This document shows positions 9,502 through 16,956 of a stretch of 42,202 nucleotides of DNA, piece after piece. Within the stretch, counting starts at the first letter, position 1. Each line of letters opens with the position of its first letter. The notes beneath the pieces are model-generated. The model searched no databases. It was not told where the DNA came from and worked only from the letters and a program-made list of their open reading frames with translations. Origin of the DNA: a virus; the IMG/VR virus record IMGVR_UViG_3300009176_000021, positions 1 to 42,202 of that record; one strand, 5' to 3'. A program made the translations under genes and the position numbers.

Positions 9502-10956
9502 ATGGCTCAGTCTGATGATGACCGACGTGACCTGGTCAGGGCCAAGCGGGCGAGCCAGCAGGCCAAGGCCAAGGCAAGGGCACGGCGGCAACTCGAAGAG
9601 GCGAAGCGCAAGGGGGTCAAGGGTGGCCCGGCCTACGGTTCGTACAAGATCGACGACATGCCGGTTTCACGGGAGCAGTACCTGGCGTACCAGGAACTGA
9701 AGAAGACCGATCCAGGAATGGCTGACTCCTACGCCGCCCTCATCGACACCCGAGGTCCCAACGCCGAACGCAAAGAGGGGCAGTACCTCAACCTCGAAGA
9801 CATGAAGACGTACAAGCGTCTCGTGGCACGGGGCGACAAATCGGCTGCCGAGATGGTGTGGGGAAAGAACCCGCGGGTATCGGCAGCGGACGAGAAGCAA
9901 CTGAGGGGGTTCGACCCGAAGAAGCCCGAAGAGCCAATGGAGTTGTCATGGCGGGAGGGGTACGGCCCATCCGCCAGGGGTCCGTCCGGTAAGGGCACAC
10001 TGGGAACTCCGCCACCCGCATCAGGTATCCGGGATCTGCCGCCGGGGTTGGCCCCGTCGCAGCGTGGTGGAAGAACCACCGTAGAGGAATGGGTAGGTCA
10101 CGCGACGCCGGCCGCTGCGGCAACCACCCAGGCCCCGGCATCCGGTTCTGCTGTTGCGGAATTGATGAAGTCGCAGGGAACGCAGCTGGGACCTGGAACG
10201 GGTGTCAAGAAGTTGATCAATGCGTCGGGGATAGAGTTCGACCCGAACTGGAAGGTGATGCTCGATCGAGTCGAAGGAACCCCTGGTACTCCGTCAAGGG
10301 GGCACATGAACGACCCGGAGGCTGTCAAGTCGACGCCGTCCAAATACCGGGTTGCCACCGTTGATGAAACGTACAATCAGCTTTGGGATTGGACCCCCCA
10401 GAAGGTCATGGCTTTTCAGAAGGCGCAGGGTCTTACGCCAACTGGCGAGGCGGGTGATGCAACACAGGCAGCATGGGCAAAGGTCTTAGTTCATGCCGCT
10501 CGACTGTACGCCGCTGGACAGCGAGTGTCGTTGGAAAGTCTGTATGGATACCGTTCTGATGCAGACAAGCCTGGGACCGGCGGACGCGGTGGTCCCGGAG
10601 AAGCGGGCGGTGGCCCATACACGACGACCGACGTCGCCCTCACCAACCGGGGTGAAGCCAAGAGACTTCTCAACGCTTTGTTTCGGCAGAGCCTGGGGCG
10701 TGGTGTGACCGAAGACGAGGTGTCTCGGTTCCAGACACAGCTCAATGCCGCACAACAGAAGAACCCCAAGGTCACTACCGGACAGAAGAACGAGGCCGGT
10801 TCCCTGGATACCGGTACCGCGAGCGGGGGTCTCGACGTCGAACAGTTCGGCGAAGACTACATGCGCAGCACCATGGGCGGAGAAGTCAACGCACGCATGG
10901 TCGGCGTCGATTACCTCGACGCTGCTCTCGGCGCGATCGGAGCGGGTGTCAAATGA
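9502..10956 (+). CDS. Putative ejection/structural protein with PG-binding-like segment
   Basis: A 484-aa cysteine-free protein. ATG 9502 lies nine bases after GAGAGGAG; an in-frame GTG at 9496 is too close to that site. The N-terminus (residues 1-45) is very basic and helical. The middle (about 145-250) is Pro/Gly-rich. Around residues 295-330 the pattern VMAFQKAQGL...TGEAGDATQAAW resembles a peptidoglycan-binding repeat (FQ, G-L, T-G, T-x-x-A/T-W). A C-terminal helix pair (LLNALFRQSLGRGVTEDEV) follows a Gly-rich linker. The stop overlaps the next ATG (ATGA), so it is made together with the NlpC/P60 protein. Role in the ejection complex is inferred from neighbours. Confidence 0.65.
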   Translation: MAQSDDDRRDLVRAKRASQQAKAKARARRQLEEAKRKGVKGGPAYGSYKIDDMPVSREQYLAYQELKKTDPGMADSYAALIDTRGPNAERKEGQYLNLEDMKTYKRLVARGDKSAAEMVWGKNPRVSAADEKQLRGFDPKKPEEPMELSWREGYGPSARGPSGKGTLGTPPPASGIRDLPPGLAPSQRGGRTTVEEWVGHATPAAAATTQAPASGSAVAELMKSQGTQLGPGTGVKKLINASGIEFDPNWKVMLDRVEGTPGTPSRGHMNDPEAVKSTPSKYRVATVDETYNQLWDWTPQKVMAFQKAQGLTPTGEAGDATQAAWAKVLVHAARLYAAGQRVSLESLYGYRSDADKPGTGGRGGPGEAGGGPYTTTDVALTNRGEAKRLLNALFRQSLGRGVTEDEVSRFQTQLNAAQQKNPKVTTGQKNEAGSLDTGTASGGLDVEQFGEDYMRSTMGGEVNARMVGVDYLDAALGAIGAGVK

Positions 10957-12275
10957 CCGCGAGCCCCAACGACGTGGCGGCGATGGCGAAGAAGTATCTC
11001 GGCATCCCGTACGTCTTCGGGGGCACCGATCCGAAGCGTGGCCTCGACTGCTCGGGTCTCGTCCAGCTCGTCTACAAGAACCTCGGTATCACGATGCCCC
11101 GGTTGGTCCGGGACCAGCGCAACCAGGGTCGTGCTGTCAACGGCATCAACAACGCCCAGCCGGGCGACCTCATCGTCTTCGGTAACCAACCCTCGAACTA
11201 CCACATCGGCATCTACCTCGGTGGGGGCAAGATGCTGCACGCCCCGCAGCCGGGGGAGAAAGTGAAGATCGGCAACGTCTATGCGACACCGACGACGATC
11301 CGCCGGCTCGTCGGTGATGGCGGCAGCGGTGCCGGACAGGATCTCTCCGGACCGACACCCGCCGGGTACCAACCCCCAGGTGAGGAGAAGAAGGTCAACA
11401 TGGACACCTTGGTGTCCAGGTACGGCTACAGCGTCGCCTTCTTCAAGCAAGACCCGACCTTGTGGAAGTTGATCAACCAGGCGGTCAAGGACCAGATGAC
11501 TCCCCAGGAATTCGGAGCGCAGCTCAAGAACACGCCGTGGTACAAGAGGCTGGCAGCTTCGGACCGAGAGTGGCGCACGCTCGAACACGTCGACAACGCG
11601 ACCGCGAACGCCAGGCTGGCGGCGACTAGGACTCGGATCAGCCAGATGGCCAGCCAGCAAGGAATCACAATGGATCCCAAGCGGCTCAAGGACATGGCGT
11701 GGAGAATCAATGCCTACGCCTGGGATGAAGGGCAGGTCGCTTCCGCCCTCGCGGCCGAGATGCACTACGACCCCAAGAAGGTCGCCAGTTACACCGGTGG
11801 CATGGCTGTCAACTCATCGAAGATCAAGCAGCTCGCCAATTCCTATGGCATCGATGTCGACGACAAGACGGCGTTCGGTCTCATGCAGCAGATGGTCGGA
11901 CAGCAGACCACCGAAGAGGGCATCACGGAGTGGGCGAAGAAGCTAGCCAAGTCCAAGTACAAAGGACTCGCGGACGACATCGACGCTGGGATGACGGTCG
12001 CTGACTATGCCGAGCCGTTCGTCCAGACGCAGGCTCGTCTCCTCGAAGTCGGTGCCGCTGATGTCAGCCTCAAGGACAAGTACATCCAGGCCGCGCTGCA
12101 GAACAAGGACCCCAAGACCGGAGCCCACGCACCGCTGAGCATGTTCGAGTTCGAGAAGAGGATCAAGTCCGATCCGCGATGGTCGAAGACGAAGAACGGC
12201 CGGGACGACCTGATGGACGGAGCGAGGAAGGTACTGGGCGACTGGGGCCTGGCAGGTAGCGCAGGAGGTGGCTGA
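10953..12275 (+). CDS. Virion-associated NlpC/P60 peptidase with paralogous C-terminal body
   Basis: A 440-aa protein with two parts. Residues 5-120 are an NlpC/P60 cysteine peptidase domain, a family that cuts peptide cross-bridges of peptidoglycan: the nucleophile is Cys33 in DCSGLV, with His84 in NYHIGIYLG and His96 in MLHAPQPG. After a Gly/Pro linker, residues about 150-436 form a helical body shared closely with the next gene product, including an almost identical stretch near PKRLKDM-WRINAYAWD. The only cysteine is the catalytic one. Start and stop both overlap neighbours (ATGA and TGATG). Because it lies among head genes, far from the lysis cassette, it probably acts during DNA entry rather than host lysis. 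Confidence 0.85.
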   Translation: MTASPNDVAAMAKKYLGIPYVFGGTDPKRGLDCSGLVQLVYKNLGITMPRLVRDQRNQGRAVNGINNAQPGDLIVFGNQPSNYHIGIYLGGGKMLHAPQPGEKVKIGNVYATPTTIRRLVGDGGSGAGQDLSGPTPAGYQPPGEEKKVNMDTLVSRYGYSVAFFKQDPTLWKLINQAVKDQMTPQEFGAQLKNTPWYKRLAASDREWRTLEHVDNATANARLAATRTRISQMASQQGITMDPKRLKDMAWRINAYAWDEGQVASALAAEMHYDPKKVASYTGGMAVNSSKIKQLANSYGIDVDDKTAFGLMQQMVGQQTTEEGITEWAKKLAKSKYKGLADDIDAGMTVADYAEPFVQTQARLLEVGAADVSLKDKYIQAALQNKDPKTGAHAPLSMFEFEKRIKSDPRWSKTKNGRDDLMDGARKVLGDWGLAGSAGGG

Positions 12276-13552
12276 TGGCTTCCCTGGAGAGCATCCTTCG
12301 CCAGGCCGGGTTCACCGGTGAAGGGTTGCGCACAGCGATGGCGGTTGCCCTGGCGGAGTCCGGTGGCAACACCAGGGCCTACAACCCTCAAGGTAGAGAC
12401 CTGTCCTACGGGTTGTTCCAGATCAACATGCTCGGGAACATGGGGCCGCAAAGACGAGCTCAGTACGGGTTGAAGTCCAACGAAGACCTCTTCAACCCGG
12501 CCGTCAACGCCCGTGTCGCCTACGCGTTGTCCAACGGCGGACGTAACTGGAAACCGTGGACGACCTATACCTCAGGCAAGTATCGGGGGTACCTCGGCAA
12601 GGGTGCCGAGGTCGCCGGTCAGGCAGCGGGTTCGGGCGGTGGCAGTGCGGGGTATTCGCTGCCGCCGAACGCGTCCATCTCGATGGACGACCTGGCAGCG
12701 AAGTACGGCTACTCGATGGTGTTCTTCAAACACGACCCTGAACTGTGGGCTCTTGTCAACAAGGCCATCAAGTCACCGGGCGGGCCGTGGACCCCCGAAG
12801 AATTCCAGGCCCAGCTGAAGAACACGAAGTGGTTCAAGATCCATGCGGCTTCGGATCGGGAGTGGCGTGCTCTGCAGCGGGTGGACCCGGCTACGGCCAA
12901 CGCCCGGATGGCTCAGACCAAGACGCGGATCGTGCAGATGGCCAAACAGCAGGGCATCACGATAGATCCCAAGCGACTCAAAGACATGGTGTGGAGGATC
13001 AATGCCTATGCCTGGGATGACAACCAGGTCGCATCGGCTCTTGCCGCCGAGATGAAGTTCGATCCGAAGAAGGTGGACAGCTACGAGGGGATGATGGCGT
13101 CGAACGCAGCGGCCATCAAGAAGCACGCCGCTGACTTCGGCATCCCGGTGTCCGACGCCTCGGCGTTCGCGCTCATGAAGGATCTCGTCGGCCGCAACAC
13201 CTCGGAAGAAGGCATCATCGAGTACGTCAAGAAGCAAGCCAAGATCAAGTACGCCGGTCTGGCTGATGACATCGACGCTGGCTTGACCGTCAAGCAATAC
13301 GCCGATCCGTTCCTCCAGACCCAGGCGAAACTTCTTGAAGTCGATCCGGCGGACGTACACTTGGACGACCCACGTATCGCGGCAGCATTGCAGAACCGGG
13401 ACCCGAAGACCAACAAGCCAGCGGCCATGAGCCTCTTCGACTTCGAGAAGTCCGTCAAGGCGGACAGCAGGTGGATGAAAACCAAGAACGCCCGTGACGA
13501 GCTCATGGACGGGACCAGGCAGATCCTCAGCGATTGGGGTCTCTCGTCATGA
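12275..13552 (+). CDS. Virion-associated lysozyme/transglycosylase-like protein with paralogous body
   Basis: A 425-aa protein. The N-terminal 110 residues look like a lysozyme-fold transglycosylase: the likely catalytic Glu28 is in ALAESGGN and is followed by YGLFQIN (45-51), a hallmark of soluble lytic transglycosylase-like domains that cleave the glycan strand. A Gly/Ser linker (about 117-127) leads to residues 137-423, which match the body of the preceding protein over its whole length. There is no cysteine. The ATG overlaps the previous stop (TGATG). The pair therefore places a peptide-cutter and a glycan-cutter on the same structural chassis, suggesting local wall digestion during genome delivery. 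Confidence 0.84.
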   Translation: MASLESILRQAGFTGEGLRTAMAVALAESGGNTRAYNPQGRDLSYGLFQINMLGNMGPQRRAQYGLKSNEDLFNPAVNARVAYALSNGGRNWKPWTTYTSGKYRGYLGKGAEVAGQAAGSGGGSAGYSLPPNASISMDDLAAKYGYSMVFFKHDPELWALVNKAIKSPGGPWTPEEFQAQLKNTKWFKIHAASDREWRALQRVDPATANARMAQTKTRIVQMAKQQGITIDPKRLKDMVWRINAYAWDDNQVASALAAEMKFDPKKVDSYEGMMASNAAAIKKHAADFGIPVSDASAFALMKDLVGRNTSEEGIIEYVKKQAKIKYAGLADDIDAGLTVKQYADPFLQTQAKLLEVDPADVHLDDPRIAAALQNRDPKTNKPAAMSLFDFEKSVKADSRWMKTKNARDELMDGTRQILSDWGLSS

Positions 13553-14391
13553 CGCAACCAGCCGCTCTGACCGGCGCACAGGCTGACGCCTACCAGGATC
13601 TCATCCAGACCCTGCTCAAGCCGTTCGGCCTGGAGTCGCTAGCGCCGGTGTTGAAGCAGTTCATCATCTCCGGTTACACCGGAGACAACCTCGGCTACAT
13701 GCTCCAAGACACCCCCGAGTACAAGCGACGTTTCGCCGGCAACGAGGCCCGCGGTAAGGCCGGTCTACCCGTGCTGGGGCCTAAGGACTACATCGAGACC
13801 GAACGGTCCTACCGCCAGATCATGCAATCGGCAGGTCTTCCCATCGGGTTCTACGACTCCCAAGATGATTTCGCCGCGTGGATCGGCAAGGACGTCTCCC
13901 CGCAGGAGGTGAAGTCTCGTGTCGATCTCGCCGTCGACGCCACCAACCGGATCGACGACGACTACAAGAAGGCCATGCAGGACTACTACGGTCTCGACGA
14001 AGGCCACCTGACCTCCTACTTCCTCGACCAGAAGCGAGCCGAGCCGTACCTGCAGAAGCAGGCGAAGGCGCTGAAGCTCGGCCAGGCCGCGAGTCGCAAC
14101 GAGCTGGCCCTCGATCGCACCGAAGCCGAGAGGCTTGCTACTTCCAACCAGGCGGAGAACGCCGACTTCCTGATGGGGCAGGCTGCCTACAACTGGAACG
14201 CAGGGCAGGGTCTCTCGAAGATCTACGGTACCGACTACGCCAAGACCGACGCGCTCGACGAGAGCTTCTTCGGAACTGCGTCCTCCAAGCGCAAGCGCCG
14301 GGAGCTCGGCGAGATGGAGAAGGCGACGTTCTCCCAGTCCGGTGGTGCCGGTAAGGGAGCGTTGGATGCTGCCACCCCAGGTTCCTACTAA
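13549..14391 (+). CDS. Putative third ejection-protein paralogue without enzymatic head
   Basis: A 280-aa cysteine-free helical protein starting MTQPAALTG at an ATG that overlaps the previous stop (ATGA). It has no enzymatic N-terminal domain. The segment around residues 30-60 (LKQFIISGYTGDNLGYML then TPEYKRRFA) is reminiscent of the start of the body shared by the two upstream proteins (LINQAV...LKNTPWYKRLAASD), and a later stretch (YFLDQKRAEPYLQKQAKAL) recalls their region with FVQTQARLLEV. It may be a shorter member of the same structural family. It closes this block; an unusual non-coding leader follows before the scaffold gene. Confidence 0.62.
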   Translation: MTQPAALTGAQADAYQDLIQTLLKPFGLESLAPVLKQFIISGYTGDNLGYMLQDTPEYKRRFAGNEARGKAGLPVLGPKDYIETERSYRQIMQSAGLPIGFYDSQDDFAAWIGKDVSPQEVKSRVDLAVDATNRIDDDYKKAMQDYYGLDEGHLTSYFLDQKRAEPYLQKQAKALKLGQAASRNELALDRTEAERLATSNQAENADFLMGQAAYNWNAGQGLSKIYGTDYAKTDALDESFFGTASSKRKRRELGEMEKATFSQSGGAGKGALDAATPGSY

Positions 14392-14415
14392 ACTGGGGAA
14401 AACTTTATAAACTGG
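14389..14415 (+). promoter_or_regulatory. AT-rich element with direct repeat before the scaffold/capsid genes
   Basis: The 8-base word TAAACTGG occurs at 14389-14396 and again at 14408-14415, separated by AT-rich sequence including TTTATAA at 14404-14410. This is the most AT-rich patch nearby and could hold a -10 element (TTATAA) for a separate capsid transcript, or a binding site for a late regulator. No convincing -35 is visible. Weak, position-based call. Confidence 0.35.
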
Positions 14416-14419
14416 CGGT

Positions 14420-14461
14420 TGCGTGACTGGCCGGCACCGGGGTTCGAGCCCCTGGCACGCG
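14420..14461 (+). other. tRNA-like minihelix (T-arm plus acceptor-like stem)
   Basis: A canonical-looking T-arm is present: stem CGGGG (14438-14442), loop TTCGAGC, stem CCCTG (14450-14454). It is closed by a second stem, TGCGTG (14420-14425) with CACGCG (14456-14461; one G-T pair). Only 12 bases (14426-14437) join the stems on the 5' side, so there is no D-arm or anticodon arm and this is not a working tRNA. It could be a structured leader, a tRNA remnant, or a tRNA 3'-end copy such as an attachment-site core, though the integrase is 17 kb away. Confidence 0.45.
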
Positions 14462-14532
14462 CTCCTCACCCAGACCGACCGGCCCTGGGGAGCGTACCTA
14501 GTCCGGTAGTGGGAGCCGACCCCCGCTTCCCC
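14460..14532 (+). other. Structured leader with mutually exclusive helices
   Basis: GGGGAGCG (14487-14494) can pair with CGCTTCCCC (14524-14532, one bulged T), enclosing two small hairpins: TACC/GGTA (14495-14498 with 14505-14508) and GGG/CCC (14511-14513 with 14520-14522). This makes a three-way junction. The same strand can instead pair with CGCTCC at 14460-14465, and that strand overlaps the minihelix described at 14420-14461. Such chains of competing stems are typical of attenuators or regulatory leaders, but no known riboswitch class is recognised. Confidence 0.4.
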
Positions 14533-14581
14533 TGGCGGGATGTCGTGGCCTACGTCCACGCAAGAGCAAGGGAGCCGCCGC

Positions 14582-15118
14582 GTGAGTGGCAATCAGTGGC
14601 CAGACGATAGTGCCGATACCGACGAAGACGGTTACGACACCGAGGAATCCGGAGGCATCGCCCAGCTGCGACGGCAGTACAAGGCGATGGTGAAGGAGAA
14701 CAAGGAGAAGGACGCGGAGCTCGCGAAGCTGCGCACCCAATCCCGTACGGCTTCGGTGAAGGAACTCCTCCGTGCCAAGAACGTCAACCCGAAGTTGGCC
14801 TCGCTCATCCCCTCGGATGTGGAGGTCACCGACGAGGCGATCGACAAGTGGCTGGAGGAGTTCGGGGACGTCTTCAACGTCAAGGGGAGCGCACCCGAGG
14901 GTGGAGGCCCCGCTTCCGAGGGTAAGCAGGCGGAACCTGCGTACTCCAAGGATGACGTCACCGCGCTGAACAAAGTAGCAGCTGCTTCTGCGGGAGCGAC
15001 CGTGGATATGTCCAGGGCTCAAGAGTTGATTGGGCAGATCCAATCGGCGAAGACCCAAGAGGACTTCCTCGCTCTGATGGAGCAGCACGGTGTGGGTAGG
15101 AACACGGCTGGCGGCTGA
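14582..15118 (+). CDS. Scaffold-like capsid assembly protein
   Basis: A 178-aa acidic, helix-rich protein just before the capsid gene, the usual place of the scaffold that templates prohead assembly. GTG 14582 is chosen because AAGGGAG ends seven bases upstream; the longer in-frame ATG 14540 falls inside the structured leader. Residues 20-55 form a coiled-coil-like run (LRRQYKAMVKENKEKDAELA). An acidic, Gly-rich middle (about 100-125) is followed by a small helical C-terminus (residues 145-175), which in scaffolds often binds the capsid protein. No protease domain is visible. Confidence 0.72.
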   Translation: MSGNQWPDDSADTDEDGYDTEESGGIAQLRRQYKAMVKENKEKDAELAKLRTQSRTASVKELLRAKNVNPKLASLIPSDVEVTDEAIDKWLEEFGDVFNVKGSAPEGGGPASEGKQAEPAYSKDDVTALNKVAAASAGATVDMSRAQELIGQIQSAKTQEDFLALMEQHGVGRNTAGG

Positions 15119-15156
15119 CGACCTGAACGACTATCCGCTAGCAGAAGGGCAGATCA

Positions 15157-16107
15157 GTGCCTGATCAGTACACTGATGCCGGCGGCGGCGCGAGTCTTGG
15201 TGTAAACCTCGTCCAAGCCGCTTACGACAGATATCTGGAATTCTCATTGCGTGCAATGCCGCTATTCCGTCACCTGGCGGACAAGCGGCCCGTGCAGCAG
15301 GCGATGCCCGGTAGTTCCGTGGTGTTCAATATCTACCAGGATTTGCCGAAGGCAACCACACCGCTTACCGAGATCGTCGATCCCGACGCTATCGGTATGC
15401 CGTCCACCACCACTGTGTCAGTGACCCTCACCGAGTACGGTGAGGCGCAGATCAAGACGAGAAAACTCCAGCTGTTCGCCCTGTCCGATGTGGACCCTGC
15501 AATTGCCAACATCGTCGCGTTCAACCTGGGCGACTCACTGGATGACATCGTCAGCAATGTTCTCCGCCAAGGCACCAACGTCGCCCGCGAAGCGGGCGGG
15601 GTGATGACCTTCAACACCGGTACTGCCGCGAACGTCACCGGGACCGATACGTTCAAGTCTCGTGACGGTCGTGCAGTGGTCGCTAAGTTGCGGGGAAACA
15701 AGGCGGTTCCTCGCACGGGGAATCTGTATGCCGCGTTCGTACATCCAGATGTGGCGTACGATCTTCGCTCCGAAACCGGTGCTGCGGCATGGCGTGAACC
15801 CCACGCCAATTCGGCTCCCGGTAATATTTGGGATGCGACCCTCGGCACTTATGAAGGTGCTATCTACACCGAAACCCCGCGTGCGTATTACGCGAATGAC
15901 GGGGCCACCTCCACAAAGGTCCACCGTACGATCTTCGTCGGCCAGCAGGCATTGGCCGAGGCGGTCGCGGAAGAGCCGCACGTGGTGATCGGACCGATCA
16001 CCGACAAGCTCTCTCGGTTCCGTCCGATCGGATGGTACGGCGTATTGGGATGGGCTCGCTTCCGCGAGGCATCCCTGTTCCGCGTGGAATCCACCTCGAC
16101 CCTCTAA
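15157..16107 (+). CDS. Major capsid protein
   Basis: A 316-aa protein starting at GTG 15157, with AGAAGGG about nine bases upstream. It follows the scaffold-like gene and reads like an HK97-fold shell protein of the N4-gp56-like type common in actinophages: an N-terminal helix (VQAAYDRYLEFSLRA), a DKRPVQQAMPGSSVVFN segment, then an EYGEAQIKTRKLQLFALSD stretch and DPAIANIVAFN. It contains no cysteine and no fused protease. A strong hairpin follows the stop at 16119-16156 and may adjust expression of downstream genes relative to this very abundant product. Confidence 0.88.
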   Translation: MPDQYTDAGGGASLGVNLVQAAYDRYLEFSLRAMPLFRHLADKRPVQQAMPGSSVVFNIYQDLPKATTPLTEIVDPDAIGMPSTTTVSVTLTEYGEAQIKTRKLQLFALSDVDPAIANIVAFNLGDSLDDIVSNVLRQGTNVAREAGGVMTFNTGTAANVTGTDTFKSRDGRAVVAKLRGNKAVPRTGNLYAAFVHPDVAYDLRSETGAAAWREPHANSAPGNIWDATLGTYEGAIYTETPRAYYANDGATSTKVHRTIFVGQQALAEAVAEEPHVVIGPITDKLSRFRPIGWYGVLGWARFREASLFRVESTSTL

Positions 16108-16118
16108 TGTAGAGGCTG

Positions 16119-16156
16119 GCTCTGGCGGGGGCGTCCTCACACGTCCCTGCCAGAGC
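16119..16156 (+). terminator. Strong hairpin after the capsid gene (attenuator or weak terminator)
   Basis: GCTCTGGCGGGG at 16119-16130 pairs with CCCTGCCAGAGC at 16145-16156, leaving a 14-base loop and one mismatch or bulge near the tip. No T-run follows, and the next gene starts 20 bases later, so full termination is unlikely. A partial terminator or mRNA-stabilising hairpin that favours capsid protein over connector proteins fits best. Confidence 0.55.
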
Positions 16157-16176
16157 GAGGGAGAAACGGAGCCGCT

Positions 16177-16428
16177 GTGCCCACGTTCATCCCACCGCGA
16201 GTCCCGGAGACTCCTGCCGGAGGTGGCCGTCTGTTCGAGCGCTACCACCTCGACCGAGGGGTGTCCGTGCTCATCGAGAACGGAGTCGTCCGTCTTACCC
16301 GCTACCCGTCTCAGGACGAGATCATCGCGGCGGACACCTACTACATGGGTGGACACGAACACGAGATCACCGACGACGAGGCAGACATCCTCCGAACCGC
16401 CGGCCTAGGGGAATACATCAACCCGTGA
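16177..16428 (+). CDS. Small head/connector-region protein
   Basis: An 83-aa protein from GTG 16177, with GAGGGAGAAA upstream. It has a short Pro-rich start, then a compact predicted beta-rich region (SVLIENGVVRLTRYPS) and an acidic helix (HEITDDEADILRTAGL). Its position directly after the capsid gene matches small head-completion or capsid-decorating proteins, but no family is recognised. Confidence 0.6.
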   Translation: MPTFIPPRVPETPAGGGRLFERYHLDRGVSVLIENGVVRLTRYPSQDEIIAADTYYMGGHEHEITDDEADILRTAGLGEYINP

Positions 16429-16441
16429 GAAGGGCACGCTC

Positions 16442-16702
16442 GTGTGCACCAGCTCCTGCCCCACGCAGAACCATCTCACGTGGGGTGACTGTCTCAAGGC
16501 CAAGAACGTGAAGATCGCCTACTGCCGGTCCGCGGCAGGATCGGATTACACCCAGCAGAAGACGTGGGACAAGGAACTCGGTGCGTATGAATCCGCCCGC
16601 AGGGAGGGCATCCAGCCGAGGGGCACCAGTCGGTACTTCATCGATGACGCCAAACGCAGAAGCGACGACGACGGTAACGCGTTCGACGCGGGAGGGGCCT
16701 GA
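16442..16702 (+). CDS. Small cysteine-containing hypothetical protein
   Basis: An 86-aa protein starting at GTG 16442 after GAGAAGGGCACG. The N-terminal third holds four cysteines (CTSSC at residues 2 and 6, then one in GDCLKA and one in AYCRS), which could bind a metal or form disulphides. The rest is charged and helical with DNA/RNA-binding-like basic patches (ESARREG, AKRRSDDDG). The stop overlaps the next ATG. Function unknown; conserved placement between capsid and connector genes suggests a head protein. Confidence 0.55.
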   Translation: MCTSSCPTQNHLTWGDCLKAKNVKIAYCRSAAGSDYTQQKTWDKELGAYESARREGIQPRGTSRYFIDDAKRRSDDDGNAFDAGGA

Positions 16703-16956
16703 TGTCCCACAACGATCGGACTCTCACCTATCACCTCAACCGGGTCGCCGGTCTGTTGGTCAACGGCCAGCCCACCAGAGGTGACGCTTACGCCGCGAAC
16801 GTCTACGCCGGCACGGCGAACTTGGAAGTCGTCGGTGCACTCAACGCCAAGGCGGGCTTCACGGATTCGCGGAAATTCTTGGAGCTGGCCGGCGTGCTGA
16901 ACAAGCTGGCCGGCACGACCGACCTCGGGGTCGACGAGGCTGCGAGCTACCTATGA
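16702..16956 (+). CDS. Small helical hypothetical protein of the connector region
   Basis: An 84-aa protein whose ATG overlaps the previous stop (TGATG) and whose own TGA overlaps the next ATG (ATGA), so it sits in a tightly coupled cluster. It is mostly helical, with repeating Leu/Ala-rich segments (LNRVAGLLVNGQPT, FLELAGVLNKLAG). No known domain is recognised. A head-tail joining or packaging-completion role is plausible from position only. Confidence 0.55.
   Translation: MSHNDRTLTYHLNRVAGLLVNGQPTRGDAYAANVYAGTANLEVVGALNAKAGFTDSRKFLELAGVLNKLAGTTDLGVDEAASYL

Noticed and set aside
14420-14461. A complete tRNA gene
   Set aside because: The T-arm is convincing, but there is no room for D-arm and anticodon arm and no matching acceptor strand 50-60 bases upstream.
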